Assembly (NCBI RefSeq): GCF_002288925.2
Contig: NW_022098030.1
Location: 9,457,859 to 9,521,858 of the forward strand
Reading direction: 5' to 3'
Source: Delphinapterus leucas
Taxonomy: Eukaryota > Chordata > Mammalia > Artiodactyla > Monodontidae
Length of the DNA: 64,000 bases
Shown here one piece after another: positions 37,461 through 50,500 of the stretch. The notes beneath the pieces are model-generated. The model had not been told where the DNA came from. It worked only from the letters and a program-made list of their open reading frames with translations, and made no database searches. Made by a program: the position numbers and the translations under genes. Each line of letters starts with the position of its first letter. Position 1 is the first letter of the stretch.

Positions 37461-40400
37461 TTTTGTTTTTTTCCCAGTCTAGAAATAATTACACCAAACA
37501 TGAGATGATGAAATCTCTGGGACAGGATAGGGCAGGGAGATGGACTGATGGATAAGAGACAAAGGGGGCTTCAAATTTCTGCGTAATTGCTATTTATTCA
37601 CAGCCTCCCAAAATTTATTGTAAAAAACAAGGTTTGACAATTCAATGTGCCTAAACTTATATTTCTTGGGTTAAAAAAAAATTTTTTTTGAAATATGCAA
37701 ATAATGTTAACAAATCTAAATTCTGGTCATAGGTACTTAAGTATCTGATGTGTTAGTTCCTATAATTTTCTATATTTAGTATTTACGGTAGCTATAATTT
37801 TATAATTGTTTCTTCATTAAAAAATACTTTTCCATGTCCGTATTCAATCTATCTACAATTATTTTGTGATCCTTACCTTAATTTTGCTAGAAAATCTCTT
37901 AATTTCACAATGCACCCTAGTTGGGATACAAAATTATGATATTACCCCAAAGCACTCTTTTATATCTGGGGTATAATCACTGACACATCTTTGAATCCCC
38001 AGAAGCTAATACACACTCTGACATTTGTAGGTATTCAAATAAATTATTCTTAAACTAACTCTGACCCTCAAACCAAAAGTCTGTTTATACCTATCATCTC
38101 ACACATTCTGAATCTTGTTATGATAAATCCTCACTCCTAATCCCTTATGAAGCCTCATAAATTAAACAATATTGCACAACTCCAAGGCTATTTAAAAATA
38201 GCTTGTTGTCATCATATACAGAAACTAGGCCTTGTCACCTTTATATCATAACACTTTTTGCCTGTTTCAATCTTTCTCCATGAAAAGTACACACAAAAGC
38301 AATCACATATTTTCTGGAGGAACAGTTTTCTGACTACAACTTCATTTCAAAAGTAGAATTAGAAATGGGAAATTGCACCACTAAAAAAATTCTTATCAGA
38401 CACATTTTATGTCAATTATTGAAGGGACAGTGTTCCTTCATGGTTTAATTCACTATTTACTTACAAAATGATGTAAATCTGCTTTATGAAAGTCTAATTT
38501 CTCTAAAAGTTCAAATACATTCATCTTTTTAAAAATTCTTCTTTAACATAAAAAGGGAAATCAGACCTAATCTCCATTTCATTTTAAAGAACTATACATT
38601 GCTAATCACAAAATCTTACGGGGATTTTTATGGAACTGTCAAACATAGGAAATCATAGAATGGAAATCAGCTAAGAATATAAAGTTCATGGTTGACAATT
38701 TTATCTCTATTCTTTGGACACACTAATCGAATACAAGAATGTAGCTACAGCTTAAGCAAATAATGAGAAATTTATCATAGAACATAAAAGTCTTTCCCAC
38801 ACATCACCTGAAATATGAAGGCAAAGCTGATGAGAAGACCCTGCCATATTAATTAGTGGTGATGTCTTTATAGAAGCCCTGTGGTGATTTTCTCCTATGG
38901 GGAGTCTTTGACTAAAGAAATGATACAAGAGAAAAGCAAAAATCAACTACAACAGCTCCCCTCTCTATTATTCAAGGAAAACTGCCACTCATGATGGCAA
39001 CTTCAATACTGTCTTCTGCTCTCACAATTTGTGAGACATAAAGGAAACTGAAAAGGATTATTTTAGACTCAATGAAAGAAAAATGTAAACATTCTGCCTT
39101 AGAGTATTAAAACCATCATGAGACTCACTTTTTGGCAAACTAATGAAAATAAATTACTTACACATAAGGCCCATTTAATTCCAAATTAAGCCCTTGGCAA
39201 TGATAGTAGAGTTGTAATAATAACGTAGATAAAAATCAGTATCTGAAAGTTATAAGAATAACTGAGAGAAAAGGCTACCCAGACATAACAAAAATCGAGC
39301 ATTCCCTATTTTGTATCCACCATTCATCACTGAAGTCATAAGCTTTCACTTTATCAACAATATAGGATTTCTCCTCACTGTCCTCCTTTCTGAAATAGTT
39401 CTCACTGGAGACTCACTCCAAAACATGAATACAAAAGCAGATTTTTCTGAATATGTGACAAGAAGGAATGCATGGCTAAAAGTATAATTAGAAACTTTTT
39501 TCTAGAATATATTCATGTGATTAATCAAAGTTTTGCCATAACCAAGTTGTCAGGTAGTTCTGTTTCCCTTCAAAGGAAAAATGGGTTTCCTTATTAATAA
39601 TTACCCTCTATACAACATCAGAAACTTTTTTCCATACCAACAGACAAGATAAAAGAATTTTAATGTTTGCTTTTTCAAAAGCTATAAAGAGGTTCAATGG
39701 GTGGGCATATCCAGTCTTTGTGAGGAAAGAATTTAAAAACTAAGGGCATTTAAAAAAAAGTATGTTGGTGAGATACTTAACACTTTAGATTATAAGGAAT
39801 TTTTTTCATTTATTCAAGCTGATTCTACAATACACCATAATACTTTGTTAAGTTTGGCCATCTATCAGGAAGTATTTCACATGTCCAGAAAAATATTTAG
39901 CATCTCAATAAAATCAGTTATAGATGGAAATTCACTGATGAAAATGTACAGATTTTTTTAGACCAGATTATAACTTACCCAACAAGGTTTTCATCAAGGG
40001 AGAGTATAGTTATATAAAAATCCAGAGAGTGTTGAAGCGTATTTCATGTATCTGATATAAGGAATGACACAGGATATTTATCTGAAGTTTAAAATCAAAT
40101 ATATTTGGATCGATTTGGTAGTAAAAAGCCACCAGAAACAACAGGATTTTTTTTCTTATTTCAATTATAACTACAACTATTAGCCTATTTGAAATCTCAT
40201 ATTTCTTCCTATATATGATACTAGGTAACATCGGTAAAAATGGACATTTAGAATAGTTTTTAAATGTGATGTAAAGAGAAGAAACCTAAGACAACCATCT
40301 ATTCTTCTTTCATTTAAGCATACTTGAAAACACCTCCTTAATTTTACTTAAAATTTTGTTTTATTTATTTCTTAAAAGGTGTTACCTAGTGTTCACATCT

Positions 40401-40533
40401 TGATTTCGAATACCATTTTCCAATAAAAGAAACCAAGGTTCCTTGGAGAAATGTACTGATTTTAGGACTGGAGCAGGAAATATACAAGATGATCCTGGAG
40501 CATCTTGTAGTGCTAGAAAGTAAGAAATTGCTC

Positions 40534-40569
40534 AACACACACACACACACACACGCGCGCGCACACACT
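40534..40569. repeat. (CA)n(CG)n microsatellite
   Basis: About eleven CA units are followed by CG units and CA again. Alternating purine/pyrimidine of this kind can adopt Z-form DNA. Confidence 0.9.
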
Positions 40570-40599
40570 CAGGCAGCCGCCCATGGGATATGGCAAAGT

Positions 40600-41335
40600 G
40601 CCAAAGGGACATAGGAGCTTACTTAAAGAGCTCTCCTGGCCGAAGCCAGAACAATTTGAGCAGTAAAATAAATAGTATTGGGTTATAACCTAAAGTATAA
40701 AATATCCATGAGTCCATACTGATAAATGATATAATAAAATGATATGAAAAAGGGGGAGCAGGAGGGAATAACTTTACAGTAGAGAAACCTGAGAAACACT
40801 GTCTCAGCCAAATGATCAAGGTCAACCTGAACAGTGATAAGTCATGTTGATAACATGTGCCCTTCATCCTTGATATTACATGATGCAAATGTCACTTTAT
40901 CTGTGTGTTTCCTCTCAAAACCCATAAACCCAGTCTAATCATGCAAAAAACATCAAGCCAATTCTAATAGAGAACATTTTTACAAAATATCTGACTAGGA
41001 ATCCTCGAAACTGTTAAGGTTATCAAAAATAAAGTTTGAGAAGCCATCACAACCAAGAGGAGCCTCAGGAGACATGACAAATAAATGTAATGTGCTATCC
41101 TAGATGGCATCCTGGAAGAGAAAAAGTGCATGAGGTAAAAATGAAGGAAATCTGAAATAACTATGAACTTTATTTAAATAACAACATATCAGCATTGGTT
41201 AATTAATTGTAACGCAGATACTATACTAGTGTGAGCTGTCAATAATAGGCAAAACTGTATGTGAAACATAAGGGAACTCTGTTCTACTCAAGTTTTCTGT
41301 AAGCCTAAAACTGTTCTAAAAAATAAAGTCTATTT
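40600..41335 (+). mobile_element. old L1 3'-UTR relic
   Basis: Characteristic L1M 3' sequence: tctcctggccgaagccagaa, ccataaacccagtctaatca, gaggagcctcaggagacatg, aatgtaatgtgctatcctag, and the terminal aaactgttctaaaaaataaa. Confidence 0.8.
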
Positions 41336-42536
41336 TAAAGAACGGTTGTTACTAGAATAAAAGCTGCTAGAAACCAAACAAAATTAAATAGATGGCCTTT
41401 GATAGATCAATATCTGAAAACTACGAGCCAAGAAATATTAATAACTGACAATTAACACCAACATAAGTGCCTATTAACATTTTACATGTCTTCAGAATTA
41501 AAAGGATAGAACAACAAAATGAAGTAAATGACCATTTAATTCAGGTTAAATGACCACAGTTGTTTATATGGATTGTATGAGAGATGATATACCAATTTCA
41601 AATCCTGTTTGGGTTTTGTCTGACACTCTACAGCTTCTATAGTTTACTAGAAACCCCCAAACAAGAAGCAAATATTAAGGAAAGGACGCTTCTAAACACA
41701 TAGCTTGGGTGTTTTGGTTGGCATGGTGACCCAGTCTTCCTCATTAAGCTAACATGGGGAAATCAAGCAGTTAGCAATTCCTTGTGTACCCATGGCAAGC
41801 TGCTTCCAGAGCTAACTATTAGAAACTGAAGTACCCAAAGAGTTCAATTACTGAAACTGCAAGGGGTGTGCCACAGCCCCTATCCCATTATACTAAAAGC
41901 TAGCCCCTGAATGCCAGCCTTCAGAGTAATCTTGTTTAGCTTAAAATAAGGGGTTTAACACTTCCCACCAGGCAGTGCGCTATGGTCAAATCAGGTTAGC
42001 CATGAAACAATCCAGCCTTTATGAAGAAAATATGTGAAGAAAATAGCCTTCGTGACCTAAGAAACAAAAAAAGCTTTAAACCAAAGAAGACACCTCTCTA
42101 TCAAAACACTTTTGGTTCTTATTAAGCTCCTTTGCCTATACTTTAAGATGACATCTAATAGGGGGAGAAATCAAAATAAAAGAGCCCAAAATTAATTGAA
42201 TTTGGAAAAGGACCTCTTTTTCTATCCATTTCTCCTCAAATGGGCAACTGCATTGCAAATGCATTTCCTGCACCAATGGATTAAACAGCAACATTCTTTT
42301 AACTCTGTGTGGCTTTAGTGAGACAAACCAGCCATTATGAGATGCGTTCCAGTCTCATTAATGAGGTAAGCATGTGAGTCCAGCATTTTGGAAACATAAA
42401 GAGACAAATTATAATGAGACTTCACTCAGTGGGGAGGCCAAGAGACATCCATCTTCTCTCAAAGAGAAAAGACAGCTATTTAATGAGTGTGGGAGTTTTC
42501 CTGTGAAGACACAAAAGACACCAATAAGAAAAGGAA

Positions 42537-42540
<4 letters not shown>

Positions 42541-42580
<40 letters not shown>
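42541..42580. repeat. (TA)n microsatellite running into the gap
   Basis: About 19 perfect TA units end at the N run. Imperfect TA/TG repeats resume at 42681-42712, so the true repeat spans the gap. Confidence 0.95.
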
Positions 42581-42680
42581 NNNNNNNNNNNNNNNNNNNN
42601 NNNNNNNNNNNNNNNNNNNNNNNNNNNNNNNNNNNNNNNNNNNNNNNNNNNNNNNNNNNNNNNNNNNNNNNNNNNNNNNN
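42581..42680. other. assembly gap, 100 N
   Basis: Exactly 100 N, a conventional placeholder size, so the true length is unknown. It interrupts a TA-rich tract. Confidence 0.98.
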
Positions 42681-42866
42681 ATGTGTGTATATATATACAT
42701 ATATATATATAAAACAACATACATACCTAATAGGTAGGTGTTCGTTAATAAGCATAAATTTAATGCTTAATGTCTTTACATGGAAATAAATGTGTTCCCA
42801 TTCTATAATTACACTTGTCTTCTGCTAAATATGAAGAGTAAATTCAAGGTCAAAATGGATGAATGG

Positions 42867-43074
42867 GGCTTCCCTGGTGGCGCAGTGGTTGAGAGTCCGC
42901 CTGCCGATGCAGGGGACACAGGTTCGTGCCCCGGTCCGGAAAGATCCCACATGCCGCGGAACGGCTGGGTCCGTGAGCCATGGCCGCTGAGCCTGCGCGT
43001 CTGGAGCCTGTGCTCCGCAACGGGAGAGGCCACAACAGTGAGAGGCCCGCGTACAGCAAAATAAATAAATAAAA
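42867..43074 (+). mobile_element. CHR SINE, short GC-rich subtype
   Basis: Full short-subtype body ending gcgtacagc. The tail is aaaataaataaataaaaa rather than pure A. I see no convincing target duplication, unlike all the other short copies in the window. Confidence 0.93.
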
Positions 43075-45991
43075 ATGTAGCCTTTTATCTATATAATTCT
43101 CGTGGATTTTGTCTATATTTGCAAAATACCCACTGATGTATGCAATAACACTTTTTTTTTGATTGAGAAACTGAGGTAGAGGAATTAGAGTCTTTGAAAG
43201 AAAATGTTCACTTGGGAAAACATCCATCAATTTTTAAAATTCATCTCTCAATATCTGGTGATTACAACCATTCAGAAATTCCCAGACAACACTCTGGCAC
43301 ATACTTAGGCATTATAATTATTAGTCATTCAGAGCAGAATTAAACAGAACTGGAATTCTCAATAAGAACACCTGAGTAGAACATTCTGGGTTTACTAAGC
43401 AAGGAGAACTGGGGGCATCACCTCTCCTCCCCTTTATCCTTGCCTAACTGAAAACAGAATAAACAAGTGCCCATGCCAGATTTTCAAGTGATCAGAGTAG
43501 GAAGGGAAGTTATGGTTACTAGAATCTACTACAGAAAAAAAACCAAAAAACAAAAAACAAAACCCTCTACTTTCAAATCTTTTTTGGGTGGACTATTTGG
43601 TTTGTTCCCTTGAATATAGGAAGAGATGTGAGGCGTAGCAAAGTAGTGATATCAGCGGTAACCTAAGGCTAGTTATTTGAAAATACCTGAAAAACAAAAT
43701 TTGAGTCTAGGGATGGGTGATGTGAGAAAAGACGAAAAATATAATTTTAGTTCTCATGAAAAGAACAGTCATCTCTCAACGTCTATGCATCTTATTACTC
43801 TGAAAGTGAAGTTCTTCTGGAAAGTAAATAGTAAACCTAGATGGCAATACTTATTATAAAGAAGTGGGATATCTTTTCTAAGAGCACCAAGTAATATTTG
43901 TACCATCAAATAAGCATTTTTAAATGCGTGCTTTTATTAGCTGAAATCAATCATCAAAAGGGTGACCTTCGATTATACTGACTTCATGAATAATAAACTA
44001 GTTGCATGTTTCATGTTATGCAGACACAGAAATGATTCATATAGCTGCCAAGTGGCCATGAGCCAGATGTTTGAGAACACACGAAAATACTAGCAAGTTT
44101 TCAGTTCAGATTCTGTTCTGATGGCCTCTCCAAGTGTGTCTTCTTGCCAGAAGCTTAGCAACTTAGCAAAATGCAATTTTGGGAGCCCATTGGTGGTGGC
44201 TACCAATCTAAACAGATGGAATTTTTGTGTAAATATTACCTACCTAATATCTTTTATTCCCTCTTTTATTGTGAGATTTGAAATTAAATTTTAATCATAT
44301 ACTAACTTTTAAAGATTATATATGTGATCTAAGGTGTTTCAGAAAGTTCACAGGTAGCTTCACAAGAAGATTTTGAAACAGAAAGGAATTTCACAACTGT
44401 GAAACCCACGTAACTATAGCAGTATTTGTCTTCCACTTGAATAAGATTTCAATACAACCCAAAAGTTTGATCTCACTTCAAATTAGTTAAAAAAAAAAAA
44501 AGAATTCTGCATTTATTAAATACCTATTTTGAGGGCCATTAAAGCTCACCCCATTAATCTTCCTTTTTAAGTACGTCCAGCCTTTGTAGCTATCATTAAA
44601 GTACTAGATTTCAAGTCTGGTTAAAATCTGGTATTTTTTTTATTAAGATGTAGATCTTTGATTTTTAGCAATATCAATTTAAAAAAATCCTAGAGTTAAG
44701 ATTTACTGCAAAAATCTCTCAATGAGTCTTCAAAACATATTTGGATAATTCTTTCAGCCCAACACAGCTCCAATTAGCACTAATCATTGCCATGCCCTAA
44801 TTATTTAAAATTAAATAAATTGAACTTACACGTGCAAACATTTTGCAATTCACCCTGCACCCACTTCTCTTTTCAAGTTAACTCATAAGATTAGACAACT
44901 TGGTTTAATAGATTATTATCATTGGATTAGATCCAAAAAGCATTCGTCTTATGGGAATTCTGTCTTGCTTTAATAGTTGTGGTTTAGTGGATGCTCCCGA
45001 ACTAAATTGTCAATCATTTTGATTGGCTCCTGGCCCCAAGAACCCTGCTGGGAGACAAGCAAGAAGCTTTTTTCCAGGTGTGTGACTGGTACTCAGTAAG
45101 TGTGGACGAAGCAAAGGGCAAGTGGAAAGGACTGGTTAAAATACCTGACTGGGCTGCTCCAGCTTCCGGCGCCATACTTAACATGCCCTTGTTCAAACAC
45201 GTTAGTTATCCCTGTCCCCGCATAATGTGACCAGTTAGGCACCTTCAATACAGCAACGAACCAGCAACACTTAGAAGTGTACAAACTCATGCAACCCATG
45301 CCACGGGCAAATCGAACATTAATAAAACCCACAGTGTATAGTAACACTGTGCTATAACTTTTGGTAGCCAGAAAATAATAAAAATTACAGGATATGCTTG
45401 AGTCTTTATTTAGCCTCTGTGACTCAAGCATTCCCTTTTAAGGAGTATCAGGAAATTCCATTCTCGAATAGGTTCCGTAACAACTCCTAAACTAAACACC
45501 CCAGATATTTTACAATAAGGATCATATTTCTCAATAAATCCATTTTTCTTCTATTCTGGACCATCAAATCAACCCACATTATCTTGTTCCTTCAATAATC
45601 TAAACAAATGCAGGTCATCCAAATGATATGCTAACGTGAGTACAAATTAAGCTCCATTCTATTTTTCCATGAGAGACCAGATATTGTGAGGAAAGAAAGA
45701 ATTGTGTGTAACTGCCTAATGAATTCAAACACCTGTTAAGTCATTTTATCCCTCCCAGATGAGGCCCCAGAATCTAGTGAAGAGAGCAGTGCCTAGAAAA
45801 CAACATTCTATTTTGTCATTATATTTCACTGTGAAATGCGGGGCGAAATCATTTATTAGTAGGAGTAACACTAATTATGAAGGTTTAGTAAACATTTTAC
45901 AGAATGTTTTTACATATATTATCTCCAGGGATTCTTTCTAAAACCTTGTTTGTAAACTTTGTGAATTTGTATTTTACGAAATGGTAGGTGG

Positions 45992-46322
45992 GGGATTCCC
46001 TGGTGGCGCAGTGGTTAAGAATCCGCCTGTCAATGCAGGGCACACGGGTTCGAGCCCTGGTCCAGGAAGATCCCACATGCCGCGGTGCAACTAATCCCGT
46101 GGGCCACAACTACCGAGCCTGCGCTTTGGAGCCCACGTGCCACAACTCCTGAAGCCTTGTGCTCCACAACAAGAGAAGCCATCGCAATGAGAAGCACGTG
46201 CACCACAACGAAGAGTAGCCCCCACTCGCCACAACTACAGAAAGTCCGCGCACAGCAACAACGACCCAACGCAGCCAAAAATAAATAAAAACACAATAAT
46301 AATAAAAATTTTTTAAAAAAAA
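45992..46322 (+). mobile_element. CHR SINE, long subtype
   Basis: Complete long subtype from gattccctggtggcgcagtg to acccaacgcagccaaaaata with an A/T tail. The duplication ggtaggtgg flanks it (45983-45991 and 46324-46332). It lies only 75-90 bp before another CHR copy. Confidence 0.93.
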
Positions 46323-46339
46323 GGGTAGGTGGAACTCAG

Positions 46340-46395
46340 ACTAAATGGGTTGGTCAGAATCCCAGAGCTAATGGGTAGAAGAACTAGGACTCAAG
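46340..46395 (-). mobile_element. MIR fragment
   Basis: The short stretch ggtcagaatcccagagctaa, aagaactaggactcaag is a reverse MIR piece. It is cut by the SINE at 46409; another MIR-like piece is at 46870-46990. Confidence 0.45.
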
Positions 46396-46408
46396 GTTAT
46401 GTCCTTTA

Positions 46409-46613
46409 GGGCTTCCCTGGTGGAGCAGTGGTTGAGAGTACGCCTGCCGATGCAGGGTACACGGGTTCGTGCCCCGGTCCGGGAAGATCCCACATGCCGC
46501 GAAGCGGCTGGGCCCGTGAGCCATGGCCGCTGAGGCTGCGCGTCCGGAGCGTGTGCTCTGCAACGGGAGAGGTCACAACAGTGAGAGGCCCGTGAACCGC
46601 AAAAAAAAAAAAA
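46409..46613 (+). mobile_element. CHR SINE, short GC-rich subtype
   Basis: Short subtype with a 13-nt A tail and the perfect duplication gttatgtccttta (46396-46408 and 46614-46626). Confidence 0.95.
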
Positions 46614-46869
46614 GTTATGTCCTTTAAAAGTCCAGGGTGCTATGCCCCACCCCTCCCCCCAACCAAACCACACAGTTCCCACTCTTCAACCACCATCTCC
46701 AGTCCTTCACCTGCCAGGTTCCTTAACCTGCTCTCACCCTCTCCAACCTCCAGGTGTTATCCAACATAAAAGACCATCACTTCCACAGGAGAGGCTCATA
46801 AAACCACAGATGGGTAAATGCTAGAAGAGGTCTAGAGATCAGAAATCTCTATTTGTAAAATCCCAGAAC

Positions 46870-46990
46870 TTTGGAAATTATCTCCTCAATGTTCATTTTT
46901 GCAGTGAGGAAATGGATGTCCATAGAGTTTAAATGTGCTCCCCAAGGACAGAGAGCTATTTGGTTGAGGTCAGGACCACAAATTTCATCT
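46870..46990 (-). mobile_element. MIR relic
   Basis: Reverse MIR core: tttgcagtgaggaaatggat, then gctccccaaggacagagagc, gaggtcaggaccacaa. Confidence 0.6.
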
Positions 46991-47544
46991 GCCTTTGTGT
47001 TTGTGGCAAGGAACTGATCCCTTTGTTTCTATTTTTAATCACTACTCTGTAACAAGAAACTATAATGATTCAGGAATAATTATTAGATTCCAATGTCGTG
47101 GACCTAGTACTCAAAGCTGTCCAAAATTTGGCCCATCTTTACTACGTAAACTTCAAAATTCCCTAAGTAAAAAAAATATATATTTTAATAGATCTCTATT
47201 GGAGTATAACTGCTTCACAACACCATGTTACTTTCTGTTGCACAACAAAGCAAATCAGCCATATGCATACACATGTCCCCATATCCCCTCCCTCTTGAGC
47301 CTCCCTCCCACCCTCCCTATGCCACCCCTCTAGGTCGTTGCAAAGCACCTAACCAATCTCCCTGTGCTATGCGGCTGCTTCCCACCAGCCAACTATTCTA
47401 CATTCGGTAGTGTATGTATGTCGATGCTGCTCTCACTTTGCTCCAGCTTCGCCCTCCCACCCCACGTCATCAAGTCCATTCTCTATGTCTACCTCTTTAT
47501 TCCTGCTTTGCAACTAGGTTCATCAGTACCATTTTTTTTTTTTT

Positions 47545-50500
47545 TTAGATTCCATATATATGTGTTAGCATATGGTATTTGTTTTTCTCTTTCTGACTTA
47601 CTTCACTCTGTATGACAGACACTAAGTCTATCCACCTCACTACAAATAACTCAATTTCGTTTCTTTTCATGGCTGAGTAATATTCCATTGTATATATGTG
47701 CCACATCTTCTTTATCCATTCATGTGTCAATGGACATTTAGGTTGGTTACATGTCCCAGCTATTGTAAATAGTGCTGCAGTGCACATTCTGGTGAATGTC
47801 TCTTTTTGAATTATGGTTTTCTCAGGGTATATGCCCAGTAGTGGGATTACTGGGTCTTATGGTAGTTCTATTTTTAGTTTTTTAAGGAACTTTCATACTG
47901 TTTTCCATAGTGGTTGTATCAATTTACATTCCCACCAACAGTGCAGGAGGGTTCCCTTTTCTCCACACCCTTTCCAGCATTTATTGTTTCTACCTTTTTT
48001 GATAATGGCCATTCTGACTGGCCTGGGGTGATAGCTCATTGTAGTTTTGATTTCCATTTCTCTAATAATTAGTGATGTTGAGCATCTTTTCATGTGCCTC
48101 TTGGCCATCTGTATGTCTTCCTTGGTGAAATGTCCGTTTAGGTCTTCTGCCCATTTTTTAACTGGATTGTTTGTTTTTTTGATATTGAGCTCCATGAGCT
48201 GTTTGTATATTTTTCAGATTAATCCTTTGTCTGTTGTTTCATTTGCAAATATTTTCTCCCATTCTGAGGGTTGTCTTTTCGTCTTGTTTTGGTTTCCTTT
48301 GCTGTGCAAAAGCTTTTAAGTTTCATTAGGTCCCATTTGTTTTTAATTTCTGTTACTTTAGGAGGTGGGTCAAAAAAGATCCTGCTGTGGTTTATGTCAA
48401 AGGGTGTTTCTCCTATGTTTTCCTCTAAAAGTTTTATAGTATCTGGTCTTACATGTAAGTCTTTAATCCATTTTGAGTTTATTTTTGTGTATGGTGTTAG
48501 GGAGTGTTCTAATTTCATTCTTTTCCATGTAGCTGTCCAGTTTTCCCAGCACCACTTATTGAAGAGGCTGTCTTTTCTACATTGTATGTTCTTGCCTCCT
48601 TTGTCATAAATTAGGTGCCCATATGTGCATGGGTTTGTCTCTGGGCATTCTATCCTGTAACATTGATCTGTATTTTTGTTTCTGTGCCAGTACCATACCG
48701 TCTTGATTACTGTAGCTTTGTGGGATACTTTGAAGTCAGGGAGACTGATTTCTCCAACTCCGTTTTTCTTAAGATTGCTTTGGCTATTTGGGGTCTTTTG
48801 TGTTTCCATACAAATTGTAAGATTTTTTGTTCTAATTCTGTAAAGAATGCCACTGGTAGCCTGATAGGGATTGCACTGAATCTGAATTGCTTTGGGTAGT
48901 ATAGTCATTTTCACAATATTGATTCTTCCAATCCAAGAGCATGGTATATTTCTCCATCAGTTTACGTCATCTTTGATTTCTGTCACCAGTGTTTTATAGT
49001 TTTCTGAGTACAAGTCTTTCGCCTCCTTAGGCAGGTTTATTCCTAGGTATTGTATTCTTTTTGTTGCAATGGTAAATAGGAGTGTTTCCTTAATTTCTCT
49101 TTCTGATTTTTCATTGTTGGTGTATAGGAATGCCAGAGATTTGTGTGCATTAATTTTGTATCCTGCAACCATACCAAATTCAATGATTAGTTCTAGTAGT
49201 TTTCTGGTGGCATATTTAAGATTTTCTATGTATAGTATCATGTCACTGGCAAATAGTGACAGTTTTACTTCTTCTTTTCCAATTTGGATTCCTTTTCTTT
49301 CTTTTTCTTCTCTGGCTGCTGTGGCTAGGACTTCCAAAACTATGTTGAATAAGAGTGGCGAGAGTGGACATCCTTGCCTTGTTCCTGATCCTAGTGGAAA
49401 TGCTTTCAGTTTTTCACCACTGAGGATGATGCTTGCTGTGGGTTTGTCATATATGGCCTTTATTGTGTTGAGGTAGGTTCCCTCTATGCCTATTTTCTGG
49501 AGAGTTTTTATCATAAATGGGTGTTGAATTTTCTCAAAAGCTTTTTCTGCATCTATTGAGAAGATCATATGGTTTTTATTCCTTAATTTGTTAACGTGGT
49601 GTATCACATTGATTTGATTTGCATATAGTGAAGAATCCTTGCATCCCTGGGATAAATCCCACTTGATCATGGTGTATGATCCTTTTAATGTGCTGTTGGA
49701 TTCTGTCTGCTAGTATTTTGTTCAGGATTTTTGCATCTATGTTCATCGGTGATTATTGGTCTCTAATTTCTTTTTGTGATACTTTTTTTCTGGTTTTTGT
49801 ATCAGGGTGATGGTGGCTTTGTAAAATGAATTTGGGAGTGTTTCTCCCTCTGCAATTTTTTGGAAGAGCTTGAGAAGGATGGGTGTTTGCTCTTCTCTAA
49901 ATGTTTGATAGAATTCGCCTGTGAAGCCATCTGGTCCTGGACTTTTGTTTGTTGGAAGATTTTTAATTACAGTTTCAATTTCATAACTTGTGATAGGTCT
50001 GTTTATATTTTCTAATTCTTGGTTCAGTCCTGGAAAATTGTACCTTTCCAAGAATTTGTCCATTTCTTCGTGGTTGTCCAGTTTATTGGCATATAGTTGT
50101 CTGTAGTAGTCTCTTATAATCCTTTGAATTTCTGCAGTGTCATTTTTGATTTCTCCTTTTTCATTTCTAATTTTATTGATCTGTGTCCTCTCCTTTTTTT
50201 TCTTGATGAATCTGGCTAAGGGTTTATCAATTTTCTTTATCTTCTCAAAGAACCAACTTTTAGTTTTATTTATTTTTGCTATTGTTTTCTTCATTTCTAT
50301 TTCATTTATTTCTGCCCTGATTTTATGATTTCTTTCCTTCAATTGACTTTGGGTTTTCTTCGTTCTTCTTTCTCTAGTTGTTTTAAGTGTAGGGTTAGAT
50401 TGTTTATTTGAGATTTTTCTTGTTTCTTGAGGTGAGATGGAATCGTTATAAACTTCCCTCTTAGAACTGCTTTTGCTGCTTCCCATAGGTTTTGGGTCAT

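Noticed and set aside
45093..45431. 112-residue minus-strand open frame outside repeats
   Set aside because: No recognisable domain, no splice or promoter context, and a similar length can arise by chance. The DNA is noted instead as a CpG-enriched island.
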